DNA of 64,000 nt from Isoetes taiwanensis (taxonomy: Eukaryota; Streptophyta; Lycopodiopsida; Isoetales; Isoetaceae), in the NCBI GenBank assembly GCA_021234155.1, contig JAJEKV010000049.1, forward strand, positions 1,703,487 to 1,767,486, written 5' to 3'. The translations under genes were made by a program, and so were the position numbers. Shown in pieces: positions 51,282-63,551 of the stretch; the first letter of the stretch is position 1, and each line of letters starts with the position of its first letter. The notes under the pieces were generated by a model. It was given only the letters and a program-made list of their open reading frames with translations, was not told where the DNA came from and did not search any database.

Positions 51282-51981
51282 TGTGACGTTCCAAGGAAAT
51301 ATACGCCATAAATACGTATATTCCTGGACTCGTCACCATACAAGTCTACCTAGGTAGCCTTGTATGCCTCGGATAAGCGGCAAGGGGTGCACATCTAAGT
51401 TAATTGTTAACTTAGATAACCTTAGGATAAGGCCCATTTCCACATGACCTTATCCTATTGGGCAACCGCCACACGGCCTTATTTTAGTGGTGCCACATGG
51501 CATCCCACGTGGACCCACACCTATATGAGCCCTAACCCTAACCCTAACCCTAGACCCTTTTTCCTGACCTAGCACCTGAGCTCTCATCCACGTGCCCGAA
51601 ACCTCGTTTCGAGCACCGATTAAATCATAGTCTAGCACTGAACAGCAGCCCACGGAAGGTGTGTATGATCAGAGAGGGAGCAAGCCTTGAACCACGCCTA
51701 GGAGCATGGAGACGCCAGGGATGGGAGGAAGCACTTCTGGAGGAGGTAGGTTGAGTAGAGTTCATGTTAGTTCATCTGGAAGTTAGCACTCCAGAGGGGT
51801 TAGTGATTTGTGTCTAGAGTAGAGCCCCTTAGATCCTTTGTTGAACATCTTGAACCCTAATCAAGGAACCCTAACTGTTAGCTAGCTATGTATGTTAGGT
51901 TAAGATGTTCATATGATATTGATATTGATCATGATGTGATGTATGTGATATTGGTTGATCATGTGCTCCTCTTGTATTGGG
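51282..51981 (+). mobile_element. Outer (older) LTR, left part
   Basis: Starts TGTGACGTTCC, like the inner LTR, and runs to the insertion point at 51981; the other part resumes at 63552. Shared landmarks with the inner LTR include CTCCTTGTATTGGGAAGGGG near the breakpoint. It contains a short telomere-like run at 51530. Related but clearly diverged, so it is an older member of the same family. Confidence 0.65.
51530..51552 (+). repeat. Short CCCTAA repeat
   Basis: Three full CCCTAA units plus CCCTA. Most plants have TTTAGGG telomeres, and this lies within LTR leader sequence, so it is not a telomere. Confidence 0.7.
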
Positions 51982-53686
51982 TGTGACGTTCCGGCCACGA
52001 TATACGCTCGGGACGTATATTGTCTTTGCCATGTCAGCGTACACACCCCCCGACGACGGCGTGTCGCCAGCGTGTAGTAAGTGGGTAGCCCCTAGGGGGC
52101 AACTTGCTAAGAATGTGCATTAGTATTAATGTGCACATTTTCCAATGTACACATTAATGTGGGCACACATTTCCATGTGGCCACTTGATGCCAAGTGGGC
52201 CATACCCATAGGTGCAATTAATGTGCACATTTTCCAATGTACACATTCATTAATGTGCACACATTTCCATGTAAGCACATTTGGGTGCACACATTTCCAT
52301 GTGGGCACATTTGGCCACCTAGCCCTTAAAGGCAAGTGGGCCCATTTCCAATTATCCCACATGCCTAAAGGGGATAATTGGAAACCCTAGCCAACCCCCT
52401 TGTCTATTTAAGTAGGAGAACCCTAACTTGCCCATTTTCGTTTCTAGGGTTTTAGAACTCTGTTTTGGCTGCCTCAACATCCAAAACCGCCTCCCAGACT
52501 CTGCCTGAGAGGATTGCAACGTTAGTTTCCCTTGATTCAAAGCGTTTCAGCAGGATGGTCGAGCTCGGTCGAGGAGGAGGAACTCAAGGATGGGGTATTT
52601 AGGCAATTTAGTAGTCTAAACCCCATTTCAGCCATCGAATCAGTAGGTTTAGCCTCTTAAATTGCCCATAGCAGCCCTCTAGATCTCTAGATAGCAGATT
52701 CTAACTAAAGAACCTAACTCTATGATGTAGATTAGATCTAGTTCTTTAGTTCTCTGTGTGAATATATGTATGATGTATCTCTATGAACTCCTTGTATTGG
52801 GAAGGGGGTAGAGACCTAAAGCTTTGTAGTTGATGCTCCTAGAGTAGCCTCTCTAGCACTGCTTGTAGATGCGACTGTGCACAAGAGCCACACCCGGGTT
52901 GTGGGTGAAGGGGCGGGGCGGCTTATAAGGAGATTAGGTGTTCGACTCTTGAGCGATCCCTATGGTGTGTTAGTGCTGCCGGGGATCATTGTGACTAGGT
53001 CTAATGGCTTGCCAGCTGCGTGTGGGCAAGGCATGGGCTCGACACTCGTGAGGTAGTGGATATGACCTTCCATTGAGTTCAAGTCGAATCTGGGGCGGTG
53101 GCCCTCTAGTCACCTTGAGTCGGCATGTAGATCTACGGAGGGAGTGATCCCTACCTGCCCCATCGGGCGGGGAGATGAAACCGAGGGAATAGCCCTTTGG
53201 CTATGCATCCGGCGGACTCTGTCGAGTCCCAACACTTTTCAGCCTACCGCAAAGTGTGCACAGGAGGGGCGGATGGAGTGGACAACCCTAAGCCATGTTC
53301 TTATGCCGGCCAAATCCATTGCCATGAATTGCATGCGCAATGAACTCACGGAGACCCAAGCGCATGATCCTCCCTTTGAGTCCCGAGCCTTGGGTAGGAT
53401 TTCCTCTATGCATTGTCTTTGATCATTGTCTTTTTGCAGATGTGATGTGCCACCCGAAGGGTGGGTATATGTGTTGCTCTTATATCTTGACATGTATGTT
53501 TTACGCTTCCGCAGCTAGGTAGGCCCTGAGGGAGACGGGGTACAATGACCCTTTCACTCTTCCCACTGGAACCCGTCACGGTTGCAGTGTTATGTGAAGG
53601 GCCCTGTATCGGCATGGAGCTGGTATGGGGGAAGAACTCCTGTTTGTATACGGTGAGTGCACCGTATGCGAGTAGGGGGCGTCCGC
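51982..53686 (+). repeat. 5' LTR
   Basis: Contains a palindrome-rich zone (52110-52290) with repeated ATGTGCACATTTTCC and CACATTTCCATGT blocks, a TATA-like TATTTAAG at 52405-52412, and a leader with CCCTAACTTGCCC. The right end is less sharply defined (GCGTCCGC rather than CA). Confidence 0.9.
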
Positions 53687-53688
53687 GG

Positions 53689-53700
53689 TGGTATCAGAGC
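53689..53700 (+). promoter_or_regulatory. Primer-binding site (initiator tRNA-Met type)
   Basis: TGGTATCAGAGC directly follows the 5' LTR. It is complementary to the 3' end of plant initiator methionine tRNA, the commonest primer of plant LTR retrotransposons. Confidence 0.9.
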
Positions 53701-53918
53701 AATGTTCTTGGAGACCAAGAGCAAAGCACTGACCATGCTCCCAGTAGTACTAACTTGATAGGATCCTCAAACCTCCCACTAACTTGATAGGATCCTCAAA
53801 CCTCGAGTAGCGGGAAATTTTTTTCCTGGGGTAGAGCTAGTAATTATCTAAGATTAGGATAATTAGAGAACATAGGCACTTAAGAGATCCTACTAAATTT
53901 CAGGCACTCTTGGCCAAT

Positions 53919-55018
53919 GACTCCAAGAGTGCGCCAGGAGCATGTTAGGTTCAGACCTAATGGCCCTCTCGCGCACTCTTAGAGTAGTCACCCTATATGA
54001 ACCCTAGAACTTGGCCTTAGGAACTCCAAATGGTAAAATAAAAGATGAAATCCCAATCAAAAAGCTCGAAATAGCTAGAATTATATGTTAAAACATCGAA
54101 AAACATTAAGTACAAGTCACTTTTGGAACAATGACTCCAAGAGTGCGCCAGAGTATAGTTAGGTCCCGACCTAACCCCCTCCTCGCGCACTCTTAGAGTC
54201 ATCCCTAAAAGTGACCTCAAAAATTGATCATAACTTACTCAAATGGTAAAGGTAATAATAGAATCTTGTTTATAATGATTAAATTAGTGGGAAACGCATG
54301 TTAAATTGTGTAAAGGGGATAAGTTTAGAGCGGAAAGGGACAACACCTCTAAGGGTGCGCGGGGCATAGTTAGAGTCGGACCTAATACCCTCCTCGCGCA
54401 TGCTTAGAGGGGTTCGAGAGAAAATAGTTGAAGAAGACCTAGCCGATTCGAGATATGGAGGATTTCATCAACAAACCAAGAAATTAAGCAAGGCTGAGAG
54501 ATGGAGGTGGCGTGCAACACTTGAAGACTCATTGGCGTGCACGCTCCACATAAAAACACCAGAGACATGAGGCTGGCGAAGTACATCAAGAGGACGAGGA
54601 TAAATAGAACACAAGTCGCTTTTTGTAACTAACGAGGTTTATATGTGATGTATGAAAATTTCGAATAATAAAGATATATAGTCCTTTTTAAAATGTGTAT
54701 TCATTAGTGCGATGATCACGGAGCAAATGCGATATTTTGACCAACGACTCCAAGAGTGCGCCTTGAGCATAGTTAGGTCCCAACCTAACCCCCTCCTCGC
54801 GCACTCTTAGAGTCATCGAAACCCAACGGGGCCTTGATTAGCCCTACTTGCTCCAAGCGTAGTAATAAACAAAGAAACTTGCATTTAGGAAGAAAACTAA
54901 TAGGAATTTACCCCTCAGATTCTTGGCATCCATTAGGCGAGATAGGCCAATGACTCCAAGAGTGCGCCAGAGGCCACTTAGGTCCCAATCTAACACCCCC
55001 CTCGCGCACTCTTAGAGG
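53919..55018 (+). repeat. Five periodic palindromic hairpins in the element leader
   Basis: Copies at 53919-53987, 54133-54200, 54346-54410, 54746-54814 and 54952-55018. The typical left arm is GACTCCAAGAGTGCGCC and the right arm GCGCACTCTTAGAGTC, with an inner TTAGGTC-GACCTAA-type palindrome. Centres are 214, 212, 402 and 205 bp apart, so one unit seems missing in the middle. Sequence between hairpins is weakly repeated (CTCCAAATGG or CTCCAAATCG after the hairpin). It is a decayed ~210 bp tandem repeat in which only the hairpins are conserved. Confidence 0.85.
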
Positions 55019-55740
55019 CGTCCAATTTTTCAAACCCCATAACTTGAGCTACAGAGCTCCAAATCGCTTGAAATTTGTTGCAATAGGACCGTTAGACAGC
55101 CTAGAATCCATTTATGACCTCAAATTAGGCTAGAAATGTCAAACTTTAGCTCAAAATGACCAAAATTGCTCAAACCCTTGAATTGTTTTTCCAAACTATG
55201 GTTTGTTTGTAAATAGAAGCATACCCCATTAGTACCACAAGTATTGCTCTCGGCCCAAAGCTGATGCCTTACTCCAAGGTAGAAGTGCCCAAGAACACCC
55301 CTTTGTTATAGTCATCTAAACCTCAGCATAGCAACCGAAGTCCAACTGTTGGTACATCACCTCTGCTCATGCCAAAAGCATAAACATTGACCTAATTTTG
55401 TGTCCTTCTAATAGAGTTTGACCTATCTGGGCCATACATTCACACTCCCTATTGCCAGGATACCTAGTAAGGAGCTAGAGTCTAGAGCTGCCCAAGTCAC
55501 TCCGTGTGTAGAGATTGGACCCCCCCAAACCAACTTTGCTAGGACCTTAGAGTATGCCTCAAACATCAGGGAGGTCCTGCAAAACAAACCCTCATTTCAT
55601 GCCATACCACACGGCCTAATGTCCATAGACTTGTAGATTAAAGAGATGTCTCCAATAATGCTGTTCGAGCCATCTTGCTTGCTTATAGAGCCCAAAAAGG
55701 TAGGAGAGCCCTTCAAGTAGACCCTTAGACTCTAGGATAT
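55019..55740. other. Element leader, unassigned
   Basis: The plus frame 55418-55636 has no recognised motif. No other feature seen. Confidence 0.35.
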
Positions 55741-57620
55741 CTGAGAGTTGCTTTCGGGAAATCTGAGGGCGAGCCCCGCACGAGCGGCGAGAGGCGCAAC
55801 TTCTTGAAGACATCAAGGTCCCGGCCGATGTACAAGCAGGATAAGAAGAGGAGACCGAAAAGCGGACCCAAGAGAGGGAAGCACAGCGACAAGCACCTCA
55901 GCAGAGCAAGCAGTAGAAACAGGACACCACCGACCTATCATCAATCTCCATCAAATGGGAAGAATATTGGTAACCAAGCGGCACCAAGAATGTTCTAGAT
56001 GTCAACCTCCGGCTACCCCGTCCACGAGCTCACATCGGAAAAGAGGATCTCAGCGCCTTCACCAACTTCGGCGCACATGAGTTTCAAATGGAAGAAGCGA
56101 GACAACAAAATACAGTGCAGGGGAAGATGTTAGGCATCGATGTGGCGTTAGCATCACGAGCTAGGGCGAGAGGGCATAATCTTCCGTCGAGGAGACAACT
56201 CATGGCGACACGAGGCGGCGTATAGAAACCGGAGGGAAGATCACCCGACCAAAAGCCCGGCAGGCTCAAAGCGCCAACATCAACAAAAGGAGTAACCAAG
56301 CTAGGCAACCACAAAGCACCTAAAAGGCTGACCAAGATGAGCCTCGGCTCCCTTGCACCAGCGGGGAGAACTTTCATCGGTTCCAAAAGGTAGGAGACCA
56401 TGAGAGGGAGGAGACGCATATCAAGGAACATTTCGACTTCGAAGGCTGTGATCAGCACTAGGGGCAAGACCAAGGAGGAGAATATTCTGCTCAAGCAGAA
56501 TTCGGACCCGGGGAACACCTAGAAACCAAAGGAAGGGCGGCTTTACTCGTCACGCCCAAGGGGTGTGGACTTCGAATGGTTAGGACCCAAAGGGCCGGAG
56601 GAGACCTAGCCTGGCAGGTAGAAATCGCATAAAAGGCGACCCGGAAGAGCTCACGGTAAGTGCAATGGAGATGACCACTTCCGAGCCGCAGGGAGAGCCA
56701 CCTCCGGAATGAAGCAAAGCCCAAGCAGCGAGAGCGCTCTGAAATTCAACTGCGGGGAATGACAATGCACGCCTACCGACCCGCGATCTCGAGCCGAAGA
56801 CATTCAAGAATGCCCGGCTGCAGCAGCCGGGTGACCCTACTCAAGCTCGATCAATGGCACCCAATCAGCAATCTTGCAACAACACCGCATGTAGGGGCGT
56901 GGCGGTTACGCATTCCTCGCGGCGAACATACACAACAAGGAGGAGCATCTTTTTCAAGGGATCACATCGGCGAACACTCTCCCGCAACTTGGGGTGATCA
57001 GCTTCGGATCGAACATAAAGCTCAACAATAGTAGCGAGCATCTCAAAGGAATCGGAGTCAACTGAGCGAAGAAGATGCAAAGCAAACCGAAGAATCAAAT
57101 GCGATAGGAGGAAGGGAAAACCTAGAGGAGTATAAATAATTAGGTAGATCTTAAGTAGTTGTTTTGCAAAAGTGGATGAATTAAAATCCCAATGTAAATG
57201 CGTATATGTCTATTGTATATCTAGGATGTCCACATATATAGTGGAGAAACATGGGTTTAAAGTCATGTTTTACGGTTTAGCGCTTAGATCGGGAAGCTCC
57301 TTCACCGACTACCAAAGGAGGAAGCAAGGAGGCACAACTATAGCCCAAGATCAAAATGGAAGAGCAACTACGAGGGGAGAAACGGCGAGAGGCCAAGCAA
57401 ACCTTCAACTCCAAACACTTGGGAAATGCCCTCAAGCGGAAGGCCGCCGCCACCCAATGTTAGAATAAGAGACAACACCGATCATGTCAAGATCATCAGC
57501 GGCACCGGGACATCGTCCGGCAACACTACCTCTTGTAGCGGTGGCGGCGCCTTGCGAACTTATGACATGAGTGGCCTCAACAATGGAAGGAGGAACACCC
57601 CGAGGCATCAGCGAGCCAAC
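55741..57620 (+). pseudogene. Degraded Gag-like region of the LTR element
   Basis: Plus-strand frames rich in Arg, Lys, Gln and Glu: KRTQEREAQRQAPQQSKQ near 55860, and FQMEEARQQNTVQGKMLGID then SRARARGHNLPSRRQLMATR near 56080-56210. They are broken by stops and frame changes. Composition fits a Gag-type RNA-binding protein, but no CCHC zinc knuckle was found. Opposite-strand frames here are considered shadows. Confidence 0.3.
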
Positions 57621-59235
57621 TAAGAAGGCAACATCTCGGCGACCATAATCCCACCTTGTGGTAATATAGGGTGATGCGCTATGACACGTGTATTAGATGG
57701 AGATGCACTACGAAAGGCACGCGATGAGGAGACATGCCTCCAACAACTAGGTGGCGGCTTCGTCGGTACTCCTACCGGTAATTAGAAGAGAAGAAGCCGA
57801 CCATATCTCCGGACATGTGGCACGTCAAGCGCCCAAGGTAGAAGCATTCGACACCTTAACGACAAGGATAGCAACTGAAGCACCGGCCGAAAAAAAAAGA
57901 GTTCAAGATAATAGCCAAGCTATTCAACGACAAGAGTATATCTAAGGCAGGTACTTCTTCAACTCAAGGGTCAAGGCGTGGGATATAAGGATCCATCATC
58001 CCGACAATATAGCCAGTGAGGGAGGAGAGCCATGATGCTTTACTTGCCGGAGAGACCGACATGCATAGAGGGACAAAGGTCGAGGAGGCGAAAGCTGGAG
58101 AAGTGCTAGCAACCGACTTCTTCCACGAGCTCCTAGAGGAGCGGGAGGACCAAAGCGAAGAGCACAATCAAAGCCACCGGAGGGTACCTCAAGGCAAGAA
58201 GACGGCATAGCAGCGTGGAGCGTGTTAGCGTCCAAAGCCATGCGATCGAGGGGATCAAAGCGAGGAAGTTTGGAAGCTCGATGGAGAACCAACTAGGTGA
58301 GGCGAGCCGATGACTTGCCTGTGACCTTGCATGCAACTTGGTGAACCAAGGATGAGCGATTCAAAGAACAAGCTGCGAAGAGAACAACTCGGAGGAGTAT
58401 AGCCAAAGGAATCGCGCGCCTGACCTCAAAGAGGCGCCTCCAAATAGCTTCAAGTATCATGAAGGGGAACAATTATTGCGAAACGGGATCAAAGAAGCGA
58501 CTGAAATGTCGAAGCATCAGCGACAAGCACACCTTAGTTAGAATGTGATGCAAAAGCGGTTGTGCCATAAGCCGACAAGCGTCGGAGGGGCCAGAAAATA
58601 TTTCAACAAGTTACCGGGAGTATGGTGGCGTACAAATAGGAGGATATAGATCGTCAACACCATTGCACGGGAGGAACACCGATGACATTGCCAAGGAGTA
58701 GGTCGCGCCTTCGAAGGGGAGGCACAAGGGAGACCTAATAGCTCTAGTAGTATAATTGTAATTATGTAAGCTATATGTTTTGCATGTATAGTTCCCTTGT
58801 TATTCCTTCCCTCCCATAAGCGTATGAGATCAAAGGAAGAGATGTTATGCAAGTTGCGAGGGTGAAGCAATCAACATCGTCAACACTCTTGAACCTTCGG
58901 CGTATGAGGCATCGATGGAGTCGAAGAAACAATATCGGATCTTGAGTCGTCCTTTAGCTGCCAAGACAAAGAGTTCAAGATGAAAGATCTCTTTTCAGCG
59001 GTGCCACCTTCAGGGCTTTTGAAAGCGGCATGGAAGATTTCAAGTGATCAACTTCGCCATCAAAGCCACCAGCAATGAGAGGCTCCTAGCGAACAACGTC
59101 AACCTCTACTTCAAAGAGCAGCCACTGTCAAGGAGGCTGAAGTATCGGCGACTTCGGAAGAAGCGTTACCTTGCTCCTTCAAAGCGCAACTTGGCGGATG
59201 AGCTTCTAGCAAGCTCAAAGATCTAAGACCCGCGG
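57621..59235 (+). other. Element interior with unidentified short frames
   Basis: Frames at 57751-57945, 58016-58210 and 59044-59226 (ending LADELLASSKI) have coding-like composition but no known pol domain. Possibly further pieces of one degraded element ORF. Confidence 0.3.
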
Positions 59236-61230
59236 GGCCTAGTAGGTTAAATGTATGGATGGTAACATCCATATTGGGATAGAAGGCATTTCGGATATTC
59301 TCATTTGAAAGGATTGCCCCAATATTGAGCTAAAGCGTCCAAGATTGGGAAGAAATGCATAGGAGTAACTATAATTATACGATTGTTTGCTTGAGACATC
59401 CAATGTATTGAAACCACTTGGTGAGATTGATCTCCTCACTAAGAAGGAATCATTACTAGGATAATTGTTGACCATGTATAAATCTAGTATCTCCTAAAGA
59501 ATAATCAGCTGAAAGAAAAAAAAGTAATCTAACAAGTCAGGCCAACTTGTTACGATGACATCAATTGATTGGTAGGAATATTCCAAGAGTTTAAATAACT
59601 AAGAAAGGGGAATCTCTAGAATAATAAAATAATAGTACATGCAAGGTACATCTAAAATAAAATTATAGTAATCAAATAGTCTTTTGAGACAAAAAGGAAT
59701 TGTCATGATGACAAAACCTTGTGGTTTAGAATCGTTCTAACTAAGTAGGTAACCCATGCGAAATAAGAAGCGTATAACCTCTTAAGGGGGGAGAATAGAT
59801 ATGGCGTTGTGTACAAGCGTCATTGAAGAATGCAGGACCAATTTCTTTTAGAAGAAAGTGGGAGGGCTCAATCTTATGATTGAGCGTGCTTGTATCGAAT
59901 TGACCGACCCGTAGAATAGAGTTCACTCGGCAATGGCGAAGCGAATAGGCGTAAAATAGATAGATACCTTAGGCTCGGGAGGCCTTCAGCGTCTTGGACC
60001 GGCGTAGTAGCTAACTACACCAATGAAGTGGAGCAAAACTATGGGAGCAATGCAGCGACCAAGTCATCTCCAAAGTACTCACGCTTGACTCAATGGGTGG
60101 ATCGTTCTAGCCTTAGGTAAGGTGTGCGCATGTATTATAAGCTTTAATGTGTCTTATTGATAAGTTAAATATAGATCCTAATAAGCTGCATAGAAATTGT
60201 TGCATGTATATGTATCATAGGGAAATAAGTTAAATAACAACGATAATGTGAGGTAGCATGTTAATTGATCCTTAGCAGGGGGCTTAATTCCTTCAAGGAT
60301 AGCTATATGACCTCGGGGTCCTTATAAATATAGATAGAAAATAGAATTGGATATACTTAAGTATATCTTAGGGATATATTTCCAAAGGGTAATGCGGGAC
60401 CAAGGAAGAGAATAAAAGCACATCTAATTCTTGTGTATGATAATTAAAACCTTGTCTATGTAACAATAGGTCGGAAGTAGGGTTATTGTTTTAAATAATG
60501 CGATCTAAAAGTCGTTAAATATTGCAAAGCTTAGAGTAAATTTAATTGTACTATCGGAGTAATATATCAATACTATGATAATGTTAATTCATAAATATTA
60601 CCTTAGGGTAATTATGTTAATCACATGCATTAAAGGGGCGAAAAAAAAAAAAAAAATTGGCTCGGGCATGTCGATTTGTGTTTAGATTAGTTTCATGTGT
60701 AGTTAAGATTAATCTGCGCATGCAACCTATGCTTGGTATGGATTGCATGCGTTGTTACCCGATGATGAGACCACTACGGTGATCTCTAGGCGTGGTGTAA
60801 TGTCAATGTAGGCATGACAGCGTTTCACTTGGGCGAGTGGAAGGTAGATTAGAAAGTCTACTTACGTCCCACGAGTAGATGACCTCGAGAGAAAGGAGGT
60901 CATTAAGGAATGCATTGATAGGAAAGGCACCTTTAGCCCCATATATGCTTTGATAGGAGGAATCTATCCTTCCGCCCCCCGCGGGGGAAGGATATCCTCT
61001 GTTGGCAACTAGAGGTGTAGGCATGGCGGCATATAGGCATATAGGCTTTGTTCCCGGCCATAATGGAAGATCCACCCTCTTCCTGTGGGAGATTAGCCAT
61101 GCATCCATGTAGATAGGTGGGGTGGTCACCATATAACCAAAATTTTTTGTAATAATTAATAATAGGTAGTGTCGACTGCGAGGGCCAATAGAGTGCTCAG
61201 GAGGGCAAGGAGGTCGAACTTCTGAGGCTT
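59236..61230. other. Element interior, non-coding
   Basis: AT-rich with an A run at 60641-60655. Recurrent blocks of the type ACCTTAG(G/A)GTAAT(T/C) occur near 60600, 61428 and 61693, suggesting old tandem repeats toward the 3' end. Confidence 0.35.
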
Positions 61231-61545
61231 ACAACACAAATTTTGTTATAATGTGTTGCAAGGGATGAAGGGTACCTTAGAAGTGTAAATTTTGTATGAA
61301 ATTGATAAACTTTGATAAACTTAAATGTTGTATTAAGTAAGGTTAATAATTACCTTGCGTGGATTAAGTTATGATGTGATAAGTTAATAGGATAGCGAAA
61401 TAGTAATGTCTTAAACATTACCTTAGAGTAATTCTAATAATTAAGATAGTAAGTATGTAATTATAGATATTGTAAAATTAATGCGGGGATTTTAAGGTCG
61501 AAGACCTGCAACACAAATTTTGTTGGAATGTGTTGCAAGGAATGA
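61231..61545 (+). repeat. 277 bp period repeat with ACAACACA hairpin
   Basis: CAACACAAATTTTGTT followed by ATGTGTTGCAAGG occurs at 61231-61270 and 61508-61545. Each copy folds through CAACACA and TGTGTTG. Both are followed by a GTACCTTA block. Confidence 0.7.
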
Positions 61546-61833
61546 AAGAGTACCTTAAATAATAATTGTATATGAAAGTGTTAAATTGTGATAAACTAAA
61601 TGTTGTGATAATAGAAACTAATAAGTACCTTATTTTAGTAGAAGTTCTGAATTGACAACTTATTTGATAATGTAATGGCGTAATAATGATTTAAAAATAT
61701 TATCTTAAGGTAATCGTAATAAATGTGTAAGTATTATAGTAGTATATCATTATGCATCGGGTTGATTGCGGGTTAGGAAGATTCAAGGTGGGAAACCGCG
61801 ATCTTTGCGGACGACATCATTTCAAGGTGGGGA

Positions 61834-61846
61834 GAATGTGGCGTTC
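61834..61846 (+). promoter_or_regulatory. Polypurine tract
   Basis: AAGGTGGGGAGAA directly precedes the 3' LTR start (TGTGGCG), as needed for plus-strand priming. Confidence 0.85.
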
Positions 61847-63551
61847 GGCCGCGATTATCACGCTCGGGGCGTATATTATCTTTGCCATGTCGCAGCGTAC
61901 CGCCACCCGTGGCGATAATGCATAGCGTGTAGCCAAGTGGGTAGCCCCTAGGGGGCAACTTGCTAGAATGTGCATTAGTATTAATGTGCACATTTTCCAA
62001 TGTACACATTAATGTGGGCACACATTTCCATGTGGCCACTTGATGCCAAGTGGGCCATACCCATAGGTGCAATTAATGTGCACATTTTCCAATGTACACA
62101 TTCATTAATGTGCACACATTTCCATGTAAGCACATTTGGGTGCACACATTTCCATGTGGGCACATTTGGCCACCTAGCCCTTAAAGGCAAGTGGGCCCAT
62201 TTCCAATTATCCCACATGCCTAAAGGGGATAATTGGAAACCCTAGCCAACCCCTTGTCTATTTAAGTAGGAGAACCCTAACTTGCCCATTTTCGTTTCTA
62301 GGGTTTTAGAACTTCTGTTTTTGGCTGCCTCAGCGGCCAAAGCCGCCTCGAACTTCTGCTGAGAGGATTGCAGCGTTAGTTTCCCTTGATTCAAGCGTTT
62401 TGTGGGATGGTGGGAGCTCAGGTCGGGAGGAGGAACTCAAGGATCAGGTATTTAGGCAATTTAGTAGTCTAAACCCCATTTCAGCCATCGAATCAGTAGG
62501 TTTAGCCTCTTAAATTGCCCATAGCAGCCCTCTAGATCTCTAGATAGCAGATTCTAACTAAAGAACCTAACTCTATGATGTAGATTAGATCTAGTTCTTT
62601 AGTTCTCTGTGAAGTATATGTATGATGTATCTCTATGAACTCCTTGTATTGGGAAGGGGGGTAGAGACCTAAAGCTTTGTAGTTGATGCTCCTAGAGTAG
62701 CCTCTCTAGCACACTGTAGATGCGGCCTGTGCACAAGAGCCACACCAGGTTGTGGGTGAAGGGGCAGACTGGCTTATAAGGAGATTCGTGTTCTGACTCT
62801 TGAGCGATCCTATGGTGTGTTAGTCTTGCTTGGGGATCATTGTGACTAGGTCTAATGGCTTGCCCGCTGCGTGTGGGCAAGGCATGGGCTCGACACCTTC
62901 GTGAGGTAGTGGATATGACCTTCCATTGAGTTCAAGTCGATCACAGGCGGTGGCCCTCTAGTCACCTTGAGTCGGCATGTAGATCACGGACGGAGGGGTG
63001 ATCCCTACCGCCCCCATCGGGCTTGGGGAGATGAAACCCGGGGAATAGCCCCTTTGGCTATGCATCCGTGAGGCTCTGATCAGTCCCAACACTTTTCAGC
63101 CTACTGCGCAAAGTGTGCCACGGGGGAGGGGCGGATGGAGTGGACAACCCTAAGCCATGTTCTTATGCCGGCCAAATCCATTGCCATGAATTACATGCGC
63201 AATAAACTCACGGAGACCAAGCCGTCAGTCCTCCCTTTGAGTCCGAGCCTTGGGTAGGATTTCCTCTATGCATTGTCTTGATCATTGTCTTTTGCGGATG
63301 TGATGTGCCACCCGGAAGGGTGGGTATATGTGTTGCTCTTATATCTTACGACATGTATGTTTACGCTTCCGGCTGACTAGGTAGGCCCGAGGGAGGCGGG
63401 GGTACAATGACCCTTTCACTCTTCCCACTTTGGAACCCGTCCACGGTTTGCGGTTTTATGTGAAGGGCCCCAGTATGTCGGCATGGAGCTGGTATGGGGA
63501 AGAACTCTGTTTGTATACGGTGAGTGCAGGTATGCGAGTAGGGGCGTCACA
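61847..63551 (+). repeat. 3' LTR
   Basis: Same length as the 5' LTR and ends GCGTCACA. The palindrome-rich zone is identical to that of the 5' LTR over nearly 300 bp, while other stretches differ in clusters of small substitutions and indels. Confidence 0.9.

Larger units (their letters stand above)
51982..63551 (+). mobile_element. LTR retrotransposon, non-autonomous, nested in an LTR of its own family
   Basis: 11.57 kb with two 1,705 bp LTRs (51982-53686 and 61847-63551), both beginning TGTG(A/G)CGTTC. TTGGG is duplicated at 51977-51981 and 63552-63556. A primer-binding site TGGTATCAGAGC lies at 53689-53700 and a polypurine tract AAGGTGGGGAGAA at 61834-61846. No protease, RT, RNase H or integrase is recognisable in 8.1 kb of interior, so it would depend on another element (LARD-like). 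Only a degraded Gag-like frame is suspected. Confidence 0.9.

Noticed and set aside
52145-52390. 81-codon frame repeated identically at 62000-62245, with antisense partners
   Set aside because: It lies in the palindrome-rich zone of both LTRs; the translation is a run of CTH.H-type repeats from the DNA repeat, not a protein.
53919-55018. CRISPR-like or tRNA cluster
   Set aside because: The repeated units are long palindromes with decayed intervals, have no tRNA fold, and lie within an LTR retrotransposon.
56084-56518. 144-codon minus-strand hydrophobic frame
   Set aside because: Opposite the suspected Gag-like frame of a plus-strand element; hydrophobicity follows from the complement of Arg/Lys/Glu codons.
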